Made by a program: the position numbers and the translations under genes | DNA from: Oscillospiraceae bacterium | GTDB taxonomy: Bacteria; Bacillota; Clostridia; Oscillospirales; CAG-272 | Direction: 5' to 3' | DNA length: 38,643 bases | Assembly: GCA_015064545.1 (NCBI GenBank) | Contig: SVSA01000010.1 | Coordinates: 1 to 38,643 of the forward strand | Part shown: positions 8,645 to 16,579 of the stretch, piece after piece | Numbering within the stretch: the first letter of the stretch is position 1 | Layout: every line of letters starts with the position of its first letter | Notes under the pieces: model-generated | What the model saw: the letters and a program-made list of their open reading frames with translations, nothing else | Databases searched by the model: none | Told to the model about the DNA's origin: nothing

Positions 8645-9733
8645 TTATGCTTCAGCAAAATAGTCCTCATAGCAAAGTCCGACCGTACGACCGATCTCCT
8701 TGAGCTCGGCGATCGTCTTTTCATTGGCCGGGATGCCGATCTGAAGCTTTTCGGCCATCGATTCCATCTCTTTTTCGCCATGTGTATAAATTCGATCACA
8801 GCCGTCGGCCTTGGGGCTTTCGCGCAGCTCGCGAAGCAGCTGTGACATCCGCGCTTTGATTTCCTTCTTATCGCCGAACATACCGTAATCGATCGCCCAG
8901 AAGCAGAAAGAGGTGTCGGCGTTTCCGCTGTTTTTGACATGGGGTGAGGTGGTGCCGCCGGCAAAAATTGAGGTAAACATTTCGACAATAATCCCAAGAC
9001 CATAGCCCTTATGCGAGCCGGTTTCCTCGTTCCAGCCGCCAAGCGGGAAAATGCCGCCACCGCGTTTTCCGATAATATTGCTGAGAACACGCGCCGCATC
9101 GTCGCAGTCGGCGCCGTTTTCATCAGCAGCCCAGCCCTGCGGCAGGGGCTTTTCTTTTTTATTATAAACCTCGACCTTACCGCGCGTTACCACCGTCGTC
9201 GCAACATCATACCAGAAATCGGTCGGATCGGCCGGCATACAGACCGCAATCGGACTGGTGCCCAGCATGGCCTTCTTGCCGCCGGTCGGAATGGCAATCG
9301 CCTCGGTATTGGTCATGCACATACCGAGAAGATCCTGCTCGGCCGCCATCTTGGTATAATAGCCGGCAATACCGTAATGGTTGGAGCCGCGAACAACGAC
9401 CGCACCGATACCATGCTCCTTTGCCTTGGCAATCGCGAGCTCCATGCCCTTTCTGGCAACAATTTGTCCCATCGAACGGGGCGCATCGATGACCGCCGAA
9501 ATCGGTGTTTCAAACACGGTGGTCGGCGTAACATCCACCACAATCGAGCCCTCCTCGATTGCCTTGTGATAACGAATCAACCGCTGAATACCGTGCGACT
9601 CGATACCGTAAAGATCCGCTGTCAAGAGCACATCTACAATGTCGCGGCTGTCCTTCTCTGAAAAGCCGCGGCGAACAAAAATGTCCTCACAATAGCGGCG
9701 AACCGACGAAACCTTCAAATTCGTATAAGCCAT
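8645..9733 (-). CDS. malate/L-lactate dehydrogenase family oxidoreductase
   Basis: 362 residues of the Ldh_2 (malate/sulfolactate/ureidoglycolate dehydrogenase, YiaK/AllD) family, NAD(P)-dependent 2-hydroxyacid dehydrogenases unrelated to classical LDH. Typical features are ADLYGIESHGIQRL near the N-terminus, GAVVVRGSNHYGIAGYY with the conserved His, LGTSPIAVCMPA, and the GSHKGYGLGIIVEMFTSIFAGG block near the C-terminus. The start at 9733 follows GGGAGGA with 7 bp spacing; longer versions would include the leader. It faces away from the carbohydrate locus starting at 10276. A sugar-acid reductase role of the YiaK type would fit that neighbour but is inference. Malate, lactate, sulfolactate or ureidoglycolate are equally possible substrates. 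Confidence 0.9.
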   Translation of the reverse strand: MAYTNLKVSSVRRYCEDIFVRRGFSEKDSRDIVDVLLTADLYGIESHGIQRLIRYHKAIEEGSIVVDVTPTTVFETPISAVIDAPRSMGQIVARKGMELAIAKAKEHGIGAVVVRGSNHYGIAGYYTKMAAEQDLLGMCMTNTEAIAIPTGGKKAMLGTSPIAVCMPADPTDFWYDVATTVVTRGKVEVYNKKEKPLPQGWAADENGADCDDAARVLSNIIGKRGGGIFPLGGWNEETGSHKGYGLGIIVEMFTSIFAGGTTSPHVKNSGNADTSFCFWAIDYGMFGDKKEIKARMSQLLRELRESPKADGCDRIYTHGEKEMESMAEKLQIGIPANEKTIAELKEIGRTVGLCYEDYFAEA

Positions 9734-9783
9734 AGTCAAATCCTCCCTGCTTTCCGGAAAGCATACTTTTTTAATTCTGCTTA

Positions 9784-9814
9784 CGTGTGACAGCGGTTTG
9801 GCGCGTATCACACG
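9784..9814 (-). promoter_or_regulatory. inverted repeat in the leader of the Ldh_2 gene
   Basis: CGTGTGA (9784-9790) and TCACACG (9808-9814) form perfect 7 bp arms around a 17-base spacer, in the transcribed leader between the promoter and the ATG at 9733. The spacing is too long for a CRP-type site. It could be an mRNA hairpin or an operator. Confidence 0.4.
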
Positions 9815-9836
9815 AATCCTAATTTTCGCTATCATA

Positions 9837-9866
9837 ACTATACCACAAGGATCCCCCGAATTGCAA
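9837..9866 (-). promoter_or_regulatory. probable promoter of the Ldh_2 gene
   Basis: Minus-strand TTGCAA (9866-9861), 18 bp spacer, TATAGT (9842-9837). The -35 match is moderate. Confidence 0.45.
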
Positions 9867-9878
9867 GTACCAAGTCCT

Positions 9879-9900
9879 ATGCAAATTTAACAAATTGCAT
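9879..9900. promoter_or_regulatory. inverted repeat upstream of the Ldh_2 promoter
   Basis: ATGCAA and TTGCAT arms (with TTT/AAA extension and one extra A) span 9879-9900, just upstream of the -35 box. The position suits an activator or repressor site. The TTGCAA core recurs in the -35 box itself. Confidence 0.4.
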
Positions 9901-10275
9901 CCAATAACCTCTTTTCGCCCTTCTTTTTCCTCCGAAAACGATACAGAGCCTACCTTATTTATTATATTTTCCACCTTTATTCCCGGCTGACGCACCACCG
10001 TTCAAGATACCGAAGAGCCTCGCCCGAGACGAAACAAATGCATTCTATCAAGAGTGGTGAAAACAAACAAAAGCAGAGACGAAATCTTGGTTGTCTTGTA
10101 CATTGAATGACACCGAGATCTCACGATACAATTAAGATGTCATATTTAGAAGAATAGCACGAAAAAACATCCGATGTTCTTCTCCGTCTTATCTCAAGTG
10201 CTGTACGGACTTCGTCGCAATGGACATCTGCGCAACCTATGATCAAATTCAAACAACAAGGACATACTATTACCC
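9901..10275. other. intergenic stretch before the carbohydrate locus
   Basis: No gene or known RNA was found in these 375 bases. The only clear element is the possible promoter at 10103-10132. A fragment near 10040 (TATCAAGAGTGG) recalls part of a SAM riboswitch but the rest of that structure is absent. Confidence 0.6.
10103..10132 (+). promoter_or_regulatory. possible promoter of the carbohydrate locus
   Basis: TTGAAT (10103-10108), 18 bp spacer, TACAAT (10127-10132). This would give a leader of roughly 135 bases before the isomerase ATG. Confidence 0.4.
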
Positions 10276-11664
10276 ATGAAATCCGTAAAAGTAGGATTGC
10301 TTCCTTTATATGTTAAGCTTTACGACGATTGTCTCAGCTGGATGCGTCCCCGCATCGAAGCCTTCCACGAGACCATCATTGCCAAGCTGGAGGCCGAGGG
10401 ACTGGAGGTTCTTCGCTCGCCTCTCTGCCGCCTGGAGGACGAATTCCGTGCCACGCTCTCGCGCTTTGAAGCGGAGGGTGCCGAAGCGGTCATCACCCTG
10501 CATCTGGCATACTCGCCCTCTTTGGAATCCGAAAAGCCCTTAAAAGAGTGCAAGCTTCCGATCGACATTCTCGACACCACCCCCGATTATTCCTTCAGTC
10601 CCGAGGAACCCAGCGCCGGGCTCGACTTCGATCACGGTATTCACGGCGTGCAGGATATGTGTAACCTGCTCTGCCGTAACCACGTTCCCTTTGACCTGTT
10701 TGTCGGTCATTGGGAGCAATCGGATGTCTGCCGTCGGGTTGCCAACTGTGTGCGCGCTCAGGTAGCCGCTTCGGCGCTTGCCACGGCACGCGTCGGAATC
10801 ATCGGCGAGCCGTTTGCCGGCATGGGCGATTTCCGCGTCCCTTACGAGGAGATGAAGCGCGATATCGGCATCACGGTGGTTCCGGTTGCCACATCGGTGA
10901 TCGGCAACTACGAGGACAAGGTTACCGAGGAACGCGTTGATGCCCTGCAAGCCGCCGACGAGGCGCGCTTTGTCAAGCACGATGTTTCCGAGGAGGCCTA
11001 TCGCCGCATTACCAAAACCTCTCTTGCTGTCAAGGACTGGTGCGAGGCGGATCGTCTCGATGCCTTTACCATCAACTTTTTGGCTGTCGGCCGTACGACC
11101 GGCTTCCGCCACATGGTCTTCGACCGCGCTTGCCGCGCGATGGAGGACGGCATCGGCTATGCCGGTGAGGGTGATGTCCTGACGGCCGCCCTGGTCGGCG
11201 CTCTGCTCCGTTCCTGGGAGGACACCAGCTTTGTGGAAATGTTCTGCCCCAATTGGAAGGACAATGTTATCTTCTTAAGCCATATGGGCGAATATAACCT
11301 CCGCGTTGCCGCCAATGCCCCCACCCTGCGCGTTCGTCCCTTTCCCTTCGGCGATTCGGGTGACACCTACGCGCTGATGGCACCGATGAAGGCCGGTCAG
11401 GCCACCATAGTCAATCTGGCACCAATGGGGAACGGTGACTATACCCTTCTTGCCATCAACGGCACCATGCAACCGGTTCCCGAAGCCTCAAACTTCAACC
11501 ATCTTGTCAATGGCTGGTTCAAGCCCAAGCTTCCGATCGACGAGATGCTGAGACTCTACAGCGAAAACGGCGGCACTCACCACAGTGCGCTCGTTTACGG
11601 CATTCCCGCCGAGGCGCTGCGGCCGATCGCCAAGCGATTCGGTTGGAAATTTGTGATAATTTAA
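10276..11664 (+). CDS. AraA/FucI-superfamily sugar isomerase
   Basis: 462 residues related to L-arabinose/L-fucose isomerases, which interconvert an aldose and a ketose with a divalent metal. Landmarks are FDHGIHGVQDMCNLL (118-132), FVGHW (142-146), AGEGDVLTAALVGALL with E298 (compare the GEGDWKTA motif of AraA), SHMGEY with E339, and GGTHHSALVYG (H435, H436; compare GGPHHT in AraA). The residue aligned with AraA metal ligand H350 (AraA IHPLGIGGKADP) appears to be R354 (VRPFPFGDSGD), so metal geometry or substrate may differ. The ATG at 10276 has only a distant AAGGA (13 bp). It opens the 17 kb carbohydrate locus, 53 bp before the solute-binding lipoprotein. The substrate cannot be named. Confidence 0.85.
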   Translation: MKSVKVGLLPLYVKLYDDCLSWMRPRIEAFHETIIAKLEAEGLEVLRSPLCRLEDEFRATLSRFEAEGAEAVITLHLAYSPSLESEKPLKECKLPIDILDTTPDYSFSPEEPSAGLDFDHGIHGVQDMCNLLCRNHVPFDLFVGHWEQSDVCRRVANCVRAQVAASALATARVGIIGEPFAGMGDFRVPYEEMKRDIGITVVPVATSVIGNYEDKVTEERVDALQAADEARFVKHDVSEEAYRRITKTSLAVKDWCEADRLDAFTINFLAVGRTTGFRHMVFDRACRAMEDGIGYAGEGDVLTAALVGALLRSWEDTSFVEMFCPNWKDNVIFLSHMGEYNLRVAANAPTLRVRPFPFGDSGDTYALMAPMKAGQATIVNLAPMGNGDYTLLAINGTMQPVPEASNFNHLVNGWFKPKLPIDEMLRLYSENGGTHHSALVYGIPAEALRPIAKRFGWKFVII

Positions 11665-11682
11665 TTCGTTTGCCCAACGAAT
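11664..11682. promoter_or_regulatory. inverted repeat of AACGAAT half-sites
   Basis: ATTCGTT (11664-11670), 5-base spacer, AACGAAT (11676-11682), in the 53 bp gap between the isomerase and the solute-binding lipoprotein. It overlaps the isomerase stop codon region. The same half-site recurs in other gaps of the locus, so an operator is possible; an RNA hairpin is the alternative. Confidence 0.4.
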
Positions 11683-11717
11683 CGGATTATAATTTATCAA
11701 TCAATAAGGAGAAAACC

Positions 11718-13280
11718 ATGAGACCACAGAAACGCATTCTTGTTCTGCTGCTTGCGTTGTTCATGCTGGTAACAACCTTTGTTGCCTGTACAACTCCCGG
11801 TTCCCAAGGCGGAGAAACCGGAACCAACACACAGCAAGTTACAGACGGTAACGATGACACCACGGATGCCGACAGCACAGGCGACACATCGGGTGTGATA
11901 GGCGATGTGCCGGTGATTCCCGAGAATCTGACCTTCGATGGAAGAACCTTCCGCTTCATCACCTCGCCGCTGTCCGGCAGTGACTACGATGAGCTTTACC
12001 TCGACTTTGAGGGTGAGGCTACCGACACAATTTCCGAGGCTGTTTACCGCCGTAACTCGGCTGTTGAGGAACAGCTTGACATTCTTTTCGAGGTTCTGCA
12101 CACCAACGACTATTATGAGGTTGTCAGCACCATCATCGAAATGAACCTGTCCGAATATCCCTACTACGATGCCGCTTACGCGACCGCCAACTCGATCGGC
12201 CCGGCCGCAACCGAAGGCCACTTCATTGACCTCAATCGTCTTGACTACGTTGATTTTGAGGCCGATTACTGGGATAGCAACTGCCACGAGGCTCTCTCGA
12301 TGGGCCACCGCAACTACATGATGGTCGGTGATATCAGCATGTCGGTTTACGGCCGTGCTCACACCATCATCTTCAACCAGCAGATGCTGAAGGACGCCAA
12401 GGTAACCAAGGATCCTTACGCGCTGGTCGAAGCGAACGAATGGACCTTCGACAAGATGCTTGAAATGGTCCGCCTCACCGCTAAGCCCAACGGCGACGGT
12501 GTTCAGGACGAGCACGATATTTACGGTCTTTACAACCTGAATATCATGGGCACGCTCGGCTCCTTTGACTTCTCGCTGACCGGCAAGGACAGCGATGACT
12601 TCCCCACCATGTTCGAGCTGACCGATACCTTCTTCAATGCTTTCCAGATGCTCCGTGAGGTCAACTTCGATCCCACACTCCACTTCATTCCTCAGACCAT
12701 GCTCAGCGTTACCGACTTCGGTGACTGGGGTCATATGTGGGACTGGGTTCGCGGTAATATGTTCACCAACGACCAGATCACCTTCATGTACGGCTCCTTC
12801 GACTCGATCAAGCTCCTGACCAACATGGCTTCCGACTACGGCGTTGTGCCGAACCCCATGCTGAATACCGAGCAAGAGCGCTACCAGTGCATGATCGATC
12901 CTTATGTTAACTTCCTCTGTGTACCGATCACCAACGGTGACAATGCCTTCACCGGTGCGGTTCTGGAGTACATGGCCTATGTTTCCCGTGACACCGTTCG
13001 CGAGGAATATATCGAAACCTTCTTGAAGTACCGTCAGAACCGTGACGAAAAGATGCAGGCCATGGTCGATATCATCTTCGACAGCATGCACTATGAGGTT
13101 TCCGACCTCTTCGCCCTTGGTATCCGTGACCTGATCGATGCCGCCTCCGGCGACGGCTCGCTCCAGAGCAAGTACGACGGCAGAAAGACCATCTATGCGG
13201 AAAACGTTCAGGCTCTGAAGGATCTGTTCGAGCTGCTGGATGAGCTTCAGAAGCCGATCACCCCGGATACGGACGCTTAA
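11718..13280 (+). CDS. extracellular solute-binding lipoprotein
   Basis: 520 residues. The N-terminus MRPQKRILVLLLALFMLV plus the lipobox TFVAC marks a type II signal peptide. It is followed by a Ser/Thr/Asp-rich spacer (about 30-60) that lifts the domain off the membrane. The rest has the look of the large bacterial family 1 extracellular solute-binding proteins (LTFDGRTFRFI, EANEWTFDKMLEMVRLTAKPNGDG, GVVPNPM, CVPITN). It should capture an oligosaccharide for an ABC importer, but no permease or ATPase lies in the window. AAGGAG is 7 bp before the ATG. Codon use leans to GAC/AAC/ATC, suggesting strong expression. The gene ends inside a tandem 17 bp repeat preceding the surface-protein gene. 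Binding-protein assignment is likely, ligand unknown. Confidence 0.82.
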   Translation: MRPQKRILVLLLALFMLVTTFVACTTPGSQGGETGTNTQQVTDGNDDTTDADSTGDTSGVIGDVPVIPENLTFDGRTFRFITSPLSGSDYDELYLDFEGEATDTISEAVYRRNSAVEEQLDILFEVLHTNDYYEVVSTIIEMNLSEYPYYDAAYATANSIGPAATEGHFIDLNRLDYVDFEADYWDSNCHEALSMGHRNYMMVGDISMSVYGRAHTIIFNQQMLKDAKVTKDPYALVEANEWTFDKMLEMVRLTAKPNGDGVQDEHDIYGLYNLNIMGTLGSFDFSLTGKDSDDFPTMFELTDTFFNAFQMLREVNFDPTLHFIPQTMLSVTDFGDWGHMWDWVRGNMFTNDQITFMYGSFDSIKLLTNMASDYGVVPNPMLNTEQERYQCMIDPYVNFLCVPITNGDNAFTGAVLEYMAYVSRDTVREEYIETFLKYRQNRDEKMQAMVDIIFDSMHYEVSDLFALGIRDLIDAASGDGSLQSKYDGRKTIYAENVQALKDLFELLDELQKPITPDTDA

Positions 13281-13310
13281 TTTTCGATAATAATTAATTT
13301 TCGATAATAA
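13277..13310. repeat. perfect tandem 17 bp AT-rich repeat
   Basis: The unit TTAATTTTCGATAATAA occurs twice with no gap (13277-13293 and 13294-13310). The first copy supplies the TAA stop of the lipoprotein gene. The following bases are almost pure A/T and include TATAAT at 13314-13319. The tract may act as an UP-element/promoter or operator for the next gene. Confidence 0.75.
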
Positions 13311-13353
13311 TTTTATAATTATTATAAAAACTATTTTTAATGGAGGAAAAACC

Positions 13354-14199
13354 ATGAAAAAGCTTCTCATCGCGCTTCTTTCCCTTACGCTGATGGTTGG
13401 CATGCTGGCTCTCAACGCCTTTGCCGCCGTCCCCACCCAGCCCGCCGCTCCCGCTATCGAGGGTGAAGCTGTTGTTCTTCTCAACGGCAGCACCAACACG
13501 ACCCTGAAGGGCGTCGACAACGAGTTCAACCAGTCCATCGCTGCTGTTGACTCGGGCGACAAGAAGATCATCGAGATCACCTATACTGACGTAAACAACG
13601 CCGGTATGCGTGTTGACCTGGATGGTGTTGTTAACGCTACCGATAAGGCCTACTTCGAATTCTGGGTTGACGCTTCTGCACTTGCCAACGCTGAAGCCGG
13701 CAAGATCGGTCTCGGTCTCCGTCTCTTCGCTCTGGATGGCTCTGCCGCTGACGTTTACAAGTGCGACGTTAATAACGTTGCTCACTACTACTACCAGGAT
13801 GGTAACGCTTGGGTTGAGGGCCTCATGGGCGCTGACTGGGGCCAGATGAGCCTTCCCAACAACTATAAGGGCTATATTCGCGTTAACCTCGCTGAGTTCG
13901 CTTCTCACGTTCCGGACTTCTGCGGTAACGGCAAGACCCTGAAGCTTTCGCAGGTCTGCGGTCTCGCTTTCTGGTCGACCGTAACCAACGTAAACGGCAC
14001 CTCGTTCTACTGCAACGACTTCCGTTTCGTTAACGCTTCTCTTGAGGCTCCCGGCACTCAGGCTCCTACCACTCAGGCTCCCAGCACCGATGTTACCCCT
14101 GTTCCCCCCGCCGGTTCTGACCTCGTTTCGATCGCCATCCTCGGCGGTGCTGTTGCACTGACCGCTACGGCTATCGTTATCTCCAAGAAGAGAAAGTAA
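13354..14199 (+). CDS. anchored surface protein with beta-sandwich-like domain
   Basis: 281 residues. It has a classical signal peptide (MKKLLIALLSLTLMVGMLAL, cleavage near AFA-AV). A ~210-residue exported domain rich in short beta-strand patterns (KKIIEITYTDVNNAGMRVDL, YIRVNLAEF, NGTSFYCNDFRFVN) suggests a carbohydrate-binding jelly roll. A Thr/Pro/Gln linker (TQAPTTQAPSTDVTPV) leads to a C-terminal anchor: PPAGSD, a hydrophobic segment (~257-274) and SKKRK. The anchor looks like a sortase-type signal whose usual P-x-TGD is altered to PAGSD, or simply a membrane tail. Codons are strikingly uniform (GCT, GTT, AAC, CTC), as in very highly expressed genes. GGAGG lies 8 bp before the ATG, and a strong terminator follows at 14280. 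I do not recognise a named family. Confidence 0.8.
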   Translation: MKKLLIALLSLTLMVGMLALNAFAAVPTQPAAPAIEGEAVVLLNGSTNTTLKGVDNEFNQSIAAVDSGDKKIIEITYTDVNNAGMRVDLDGVVNATDKAYFEFWVDASALANAEAGKIGLGLRLFALDGSAADVYKCDVNNVAHYYYQDGNAWVEGLMGADWGQMSLPNNYKGYIRVNLAEFASHVPDFCGNGKTLKLSQVCGLAFWSTVTNVNGTSFYCNDFRFVNASLEAPGTQAPTTQAPSTDVTPVPPAGSDLVSIAILGGAVALTATAIVISKKRK

Positions 14200-14208
14200 T
14201 CATTCTGC

Positions 14209-14223
14209 ACGAATCGTATTCGT
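14209..14223. promoter_or_regulatory. ACGAAT inverted repeat
   Basis: ACGAAT (14209-14214), 3-base spacer, ATTCGT (14218-14223), a second arrangement of the half-site also found at 11664-11682, here pointing inward. A further AACGAATC lies at 14258-14265. Candidate repressor sites; unproven. Confidence 0.35.
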
Positions 14224-14279
14224 TTATTAAGGGTGTTCCCTTTCTTTCTAACCGTATAACGAATCAACGATGAGTTCGA

Positions 14280-14327
14280 AACGGTGGATGCCGAGCAAAA
14301 CCGTTCGGCATCCACCGTTACTTTTTT
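14280..14327 (+). terminator. strong intrinsic terminator after the surface-protein gene
   Basis: A perfect 15 bp stem (14280-14294 with 14305-14319, 10-base loop) is followed by a T6 run (14322-14327). It separates the abundant surface-protein transcript from the glycoside-hydrolase gene. Confidence 0.93.
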
Positions 14328-14480
14328 CTCGGAAAGCTCCTCTTCTTCAATCCGACATACCGGTTGATCACCAACGATTTATTTACCGCCTCTTTTTTCG
14401 GCTGCTTTTCGCCGCGAGGCATCTCGGATTATTTTTCGTTTTTGACACGTTTTCATCGATTTATTCAGAAAGGATTCACC

Positions 14481-16457
14481 ATGAAACACACGCTATTTGT
14501 CTTGCTTTGCTTGCTGCTCGGCGCGCTCGGTATTCTGGCCGCCTGCTCAAACACCCCGGAAGGCGGTGACGAATCGCATTCCACCGACCCGAGCACCTCA
14601 GAGCCCGACAGCACCACCCTGCCTCCCGAAACCGAGGAACCGCCCACGCCCCCCGCCGATTCGCTGACAAACGGCGCGCTCCCCCTTTACTGGCTCAATT
14701 GGGGCGGCGGTTCGCTTCCCCGTCCCTCCGCCTACGGCGGCGGCACCTGCGCCTGGAACTGGCTGGCCGCCAAAAACGCTCACGCCAATATTCTGTGTGT
14801 TCACTACCTTGCCGACATGGAAGACGGCAGCAAGGTTGTCGGCACACCGAATCCCGCACGTCTGAAGCTTTTGGCAGATAAAATGGCGTATGAGTTGAAG
14901 GAAAGCAAAACAGCCGGGGTTACGATCGTGGGCTATGAGGATGCTGTCCAGTTTACCGAAGCCATCGCCGCCGATGCCGGTTATACCGTCGATCAGCTGG
15001 CCGCCGTGCTTCCCAGCGGTAATTACGCTTACACCACCGCCTGGAACAGCGGCTCCTACATTGCCTGCGTCAATTCCCCCGAATGGACCGCATGGCAAAC
15101 CGAAAACATGGCCATTATGGCTGAGGCAGGCTTCACCTGTATTCAGTACGATTTCCATCCCTATGCCGCCGCCGGCTATTTCTGCCGTTGCAAGAACTGC
15201 CAGGCCTCTTGGGCTGCCTACAGCAAGGCTAAGCTCGGAAGCGAACAGCCGATTCCCAAACTGATGGATTTCTCTACTGAGCTCGGACGCACCTTCTACC
15301 ATTGGAAAATACAATCGCTGGCCAATTTCTTCCAGGCTACTGCCACAAAAGCACGCGAAATCTGCCCTGAATTCAAGATCAGTATGAACCAGAATGCAAA
15401 CGGCTATGGCTATTCCTTCGAAACACTCTACGGCGCCTGGGAGGTTCCCTCCACCGAATTCCACGGTGTAACCAACGGCGTTGACTCGACGCTTCATATG
15501 TTCGCGCTGTCCGAGGGTCTTGGCTTCTCGCGTCTTTACGGCATCTATAACAGCTCCAACCAGATTCGTCCCAATTTCCGCTACAAAGTCAACCTCGCCG
15601 AGGGCTTTGCCACCATCGGCAGCGTCACCTATACCACCGACGAAAAGAAGATTGCCGACAGTATGTTCGGCTATGCCGCCGCCAATCCCGAGGTTTTTGA
15701 CACCAAATCGGTTGCCGGTGCCGCCGTGCTTTATTCGGCCGAGAGCAATCTCTTCTCGGTAAGCCTTCCCAATTTCGACACCACATCTCAGCTCTATTCG
15801 ATGAAGACCGACCGCGCCAGACAAGCCGCCACCGCGCTGATGAAATCGGGCATCTCCTATGACTATCTCGTGCTCGATCGCGAGGATGCGGCCGAGCGCA
15901 TCGCACAGTACGATTTGCTGGTGATTCCCTCTTACACCTACTTTGATAACGCGCTTTGGGAGCCCGTAATCCGCGCCGCCGTGGCCAACGGCTCTCGTAT
16001 TCTCTGCGTCGGTAGTGGCTCAAAGAATTATCTGAATTCCTTGAAGCTGCCCGAAAGCGCTGATGTTATCTTTATTGCCGGCTTCGAGGGCGTTCACGAC
16101 GAGGAAGCCCTTAAGGTTGGTGATATCTTCCTCTCGGCCATCCGCGACACCAAGGCTGAGGGCTTGGTGAAGCTTACCAACGACCTGGAGTATACCGCCG
16201 CCACCATCCGCCGCTCGGATGAAAATCACACCTATATCCACCTCATTCGCCGCTTTGAGGAAAAGGGAAGCTCGATCTGGTCGCAGACCGTTCGCCACAC
16301 CCTCCCCGAAGGCAAGCGCGTTACCGAGGTTAAGATCGAATGTCCTTATGCCGAGGGCTATGCGGTCGACGCCACGTGGTCGGTCAAAGATGGCGTTCTT
16401 GAGGTTGTTATCAACGATTATGACACCTACGCCATCATCCGTATCGTAACCGAATAA
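14481..16457 (+). CDS. putative glycoside hydrolase lipoprotein
   Basis: 658 residues. Signal peptide and lipobox LAAC (near 17-20) are followed by a Ser/Thr/Pro/Glu spacer (to ~55). A TIM-barrel-like region then contains IQYDFHPYAAAGYFCRCKNCQASW, a Cys-x-Cys-x2-Cys cluster typical of GH42-like and GHL-type hydrolases at the acid/base strand, and KISMNQNANGYGYSFETL. A second Rossmann-like domain (AQYDLLVIPSYTYFDNALWEPVI, ANGSRILCVGSG) matches the trimerisation/GATase-like domain of GH42 relatives. The last ~100 residues are beta-rich. It probably hydrolyses an oligosaccharide at the cell surface. AAAGGA lies 6 bp before the ATG at 14481; upstream extension would be non-coding leader. Superfamily is probable; CAZy family and substrate are not settled. 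Confidence 0.72.
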   Translation: MKHTLFVLLCLLLGALGILAACSNTPEGGDESHSTDPSTSEPDSTTLPPETEEPPTPPADSLTNGALPLYWLNWGGGSLPRPSAYGGGTCAWNWLAAKNAHANILCVHYLADMEDGSKVVGTPNPARLKLLADKMAYELKESKTAGVTIVGYEDAVQFTEAIAADAGYTVDQLAAVLPSGNYAYTTAWNSGSYIACVNSPEWTAWQTENMAIMAEAGFTCIQYDFHPYAAAGYFCRCKNCQASWAAYSKAKLGSEQPIPKLMDFSTELGRTFYHWKIQSLANFFQATATKAREICPEFKISMNQNANGYGYSFETLYGAWEVPSTEFHGVTNGVDSTLHMFALSEGLGFSRLYGIYNSSNQIRPNFRYKVNLAEGFATIGSVTYTTDEKKIADSMFGYAAANPEVFDTKSVAGAAVLYSAESNLFSVSLPNFDTTSQLYSMKTDRARQAATALMKSGISYDYLVLDREDAAERIAQYDLLVIPSYTYFDNALWEPVIRAAVANGSRILCVGSGSKNYLNSLKLPESADVIFIAGFEGVHDEEALKVGDIFLSAIRDTKAEGLVKLTNDLEYTAATIRRSDENHTYIHLIRRFEEKGSSIWSQTVRHTLPEGKRVTEVKIECPYAEGYAVDATWSVKDGVLEVVINDYDTYAIIRIVTE

Positions 16458-16533
16458 CCGCCGCATCGCGGTACAAGGCGGATGATCCAATCAATCGGCA
16501 AAGCCTTTCCTTTTCACACAGTCAACGATCGAA

Positions 16534-16553
16534 CCGCCCCCGTTTGGGGGCGG
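16534..16553 (+). promoter_or_regulatory. GC hairpin before the LacI-type regulator
   Basis: CCGCCCCC-gttt-GGGGGCGG is a perfect 8 bp stem with a 4-base loop. It ends 18 bases before the ribosome site GGAGGT of the regulator gene and has no T-run. It may stabilise or attenuate the transcript, or mark its 5' end. Confidence 0.55.
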
Positions 16554-16579
16554 CTCACCATTATCAATCGGAGGTAACC

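Noticed and set aside
10030-10075. Fragment resembling a SAM riboswitch (TATCAAGAGTGG)
   Set aside because: The neighbouring conserved helices and core of the SAM-I class are missing, so it looks like a chance match.
11697-13580. 627-codon open frame on the minus strand across the solute-binding lipoprotein
   Set aside because: It is antisense to a gene with a signal peptide, lipobox and good ribosome site. The product has no recognisable domain and an odd Val/His/Gly-rich composition typical of mirror frames.
14598-15824. 408-codon minus-strand frame inside the putative glycoside hydrolase
   Set aside because: Shadow frame of a GC-biased gene; Gly/Ile-rich with no motif.
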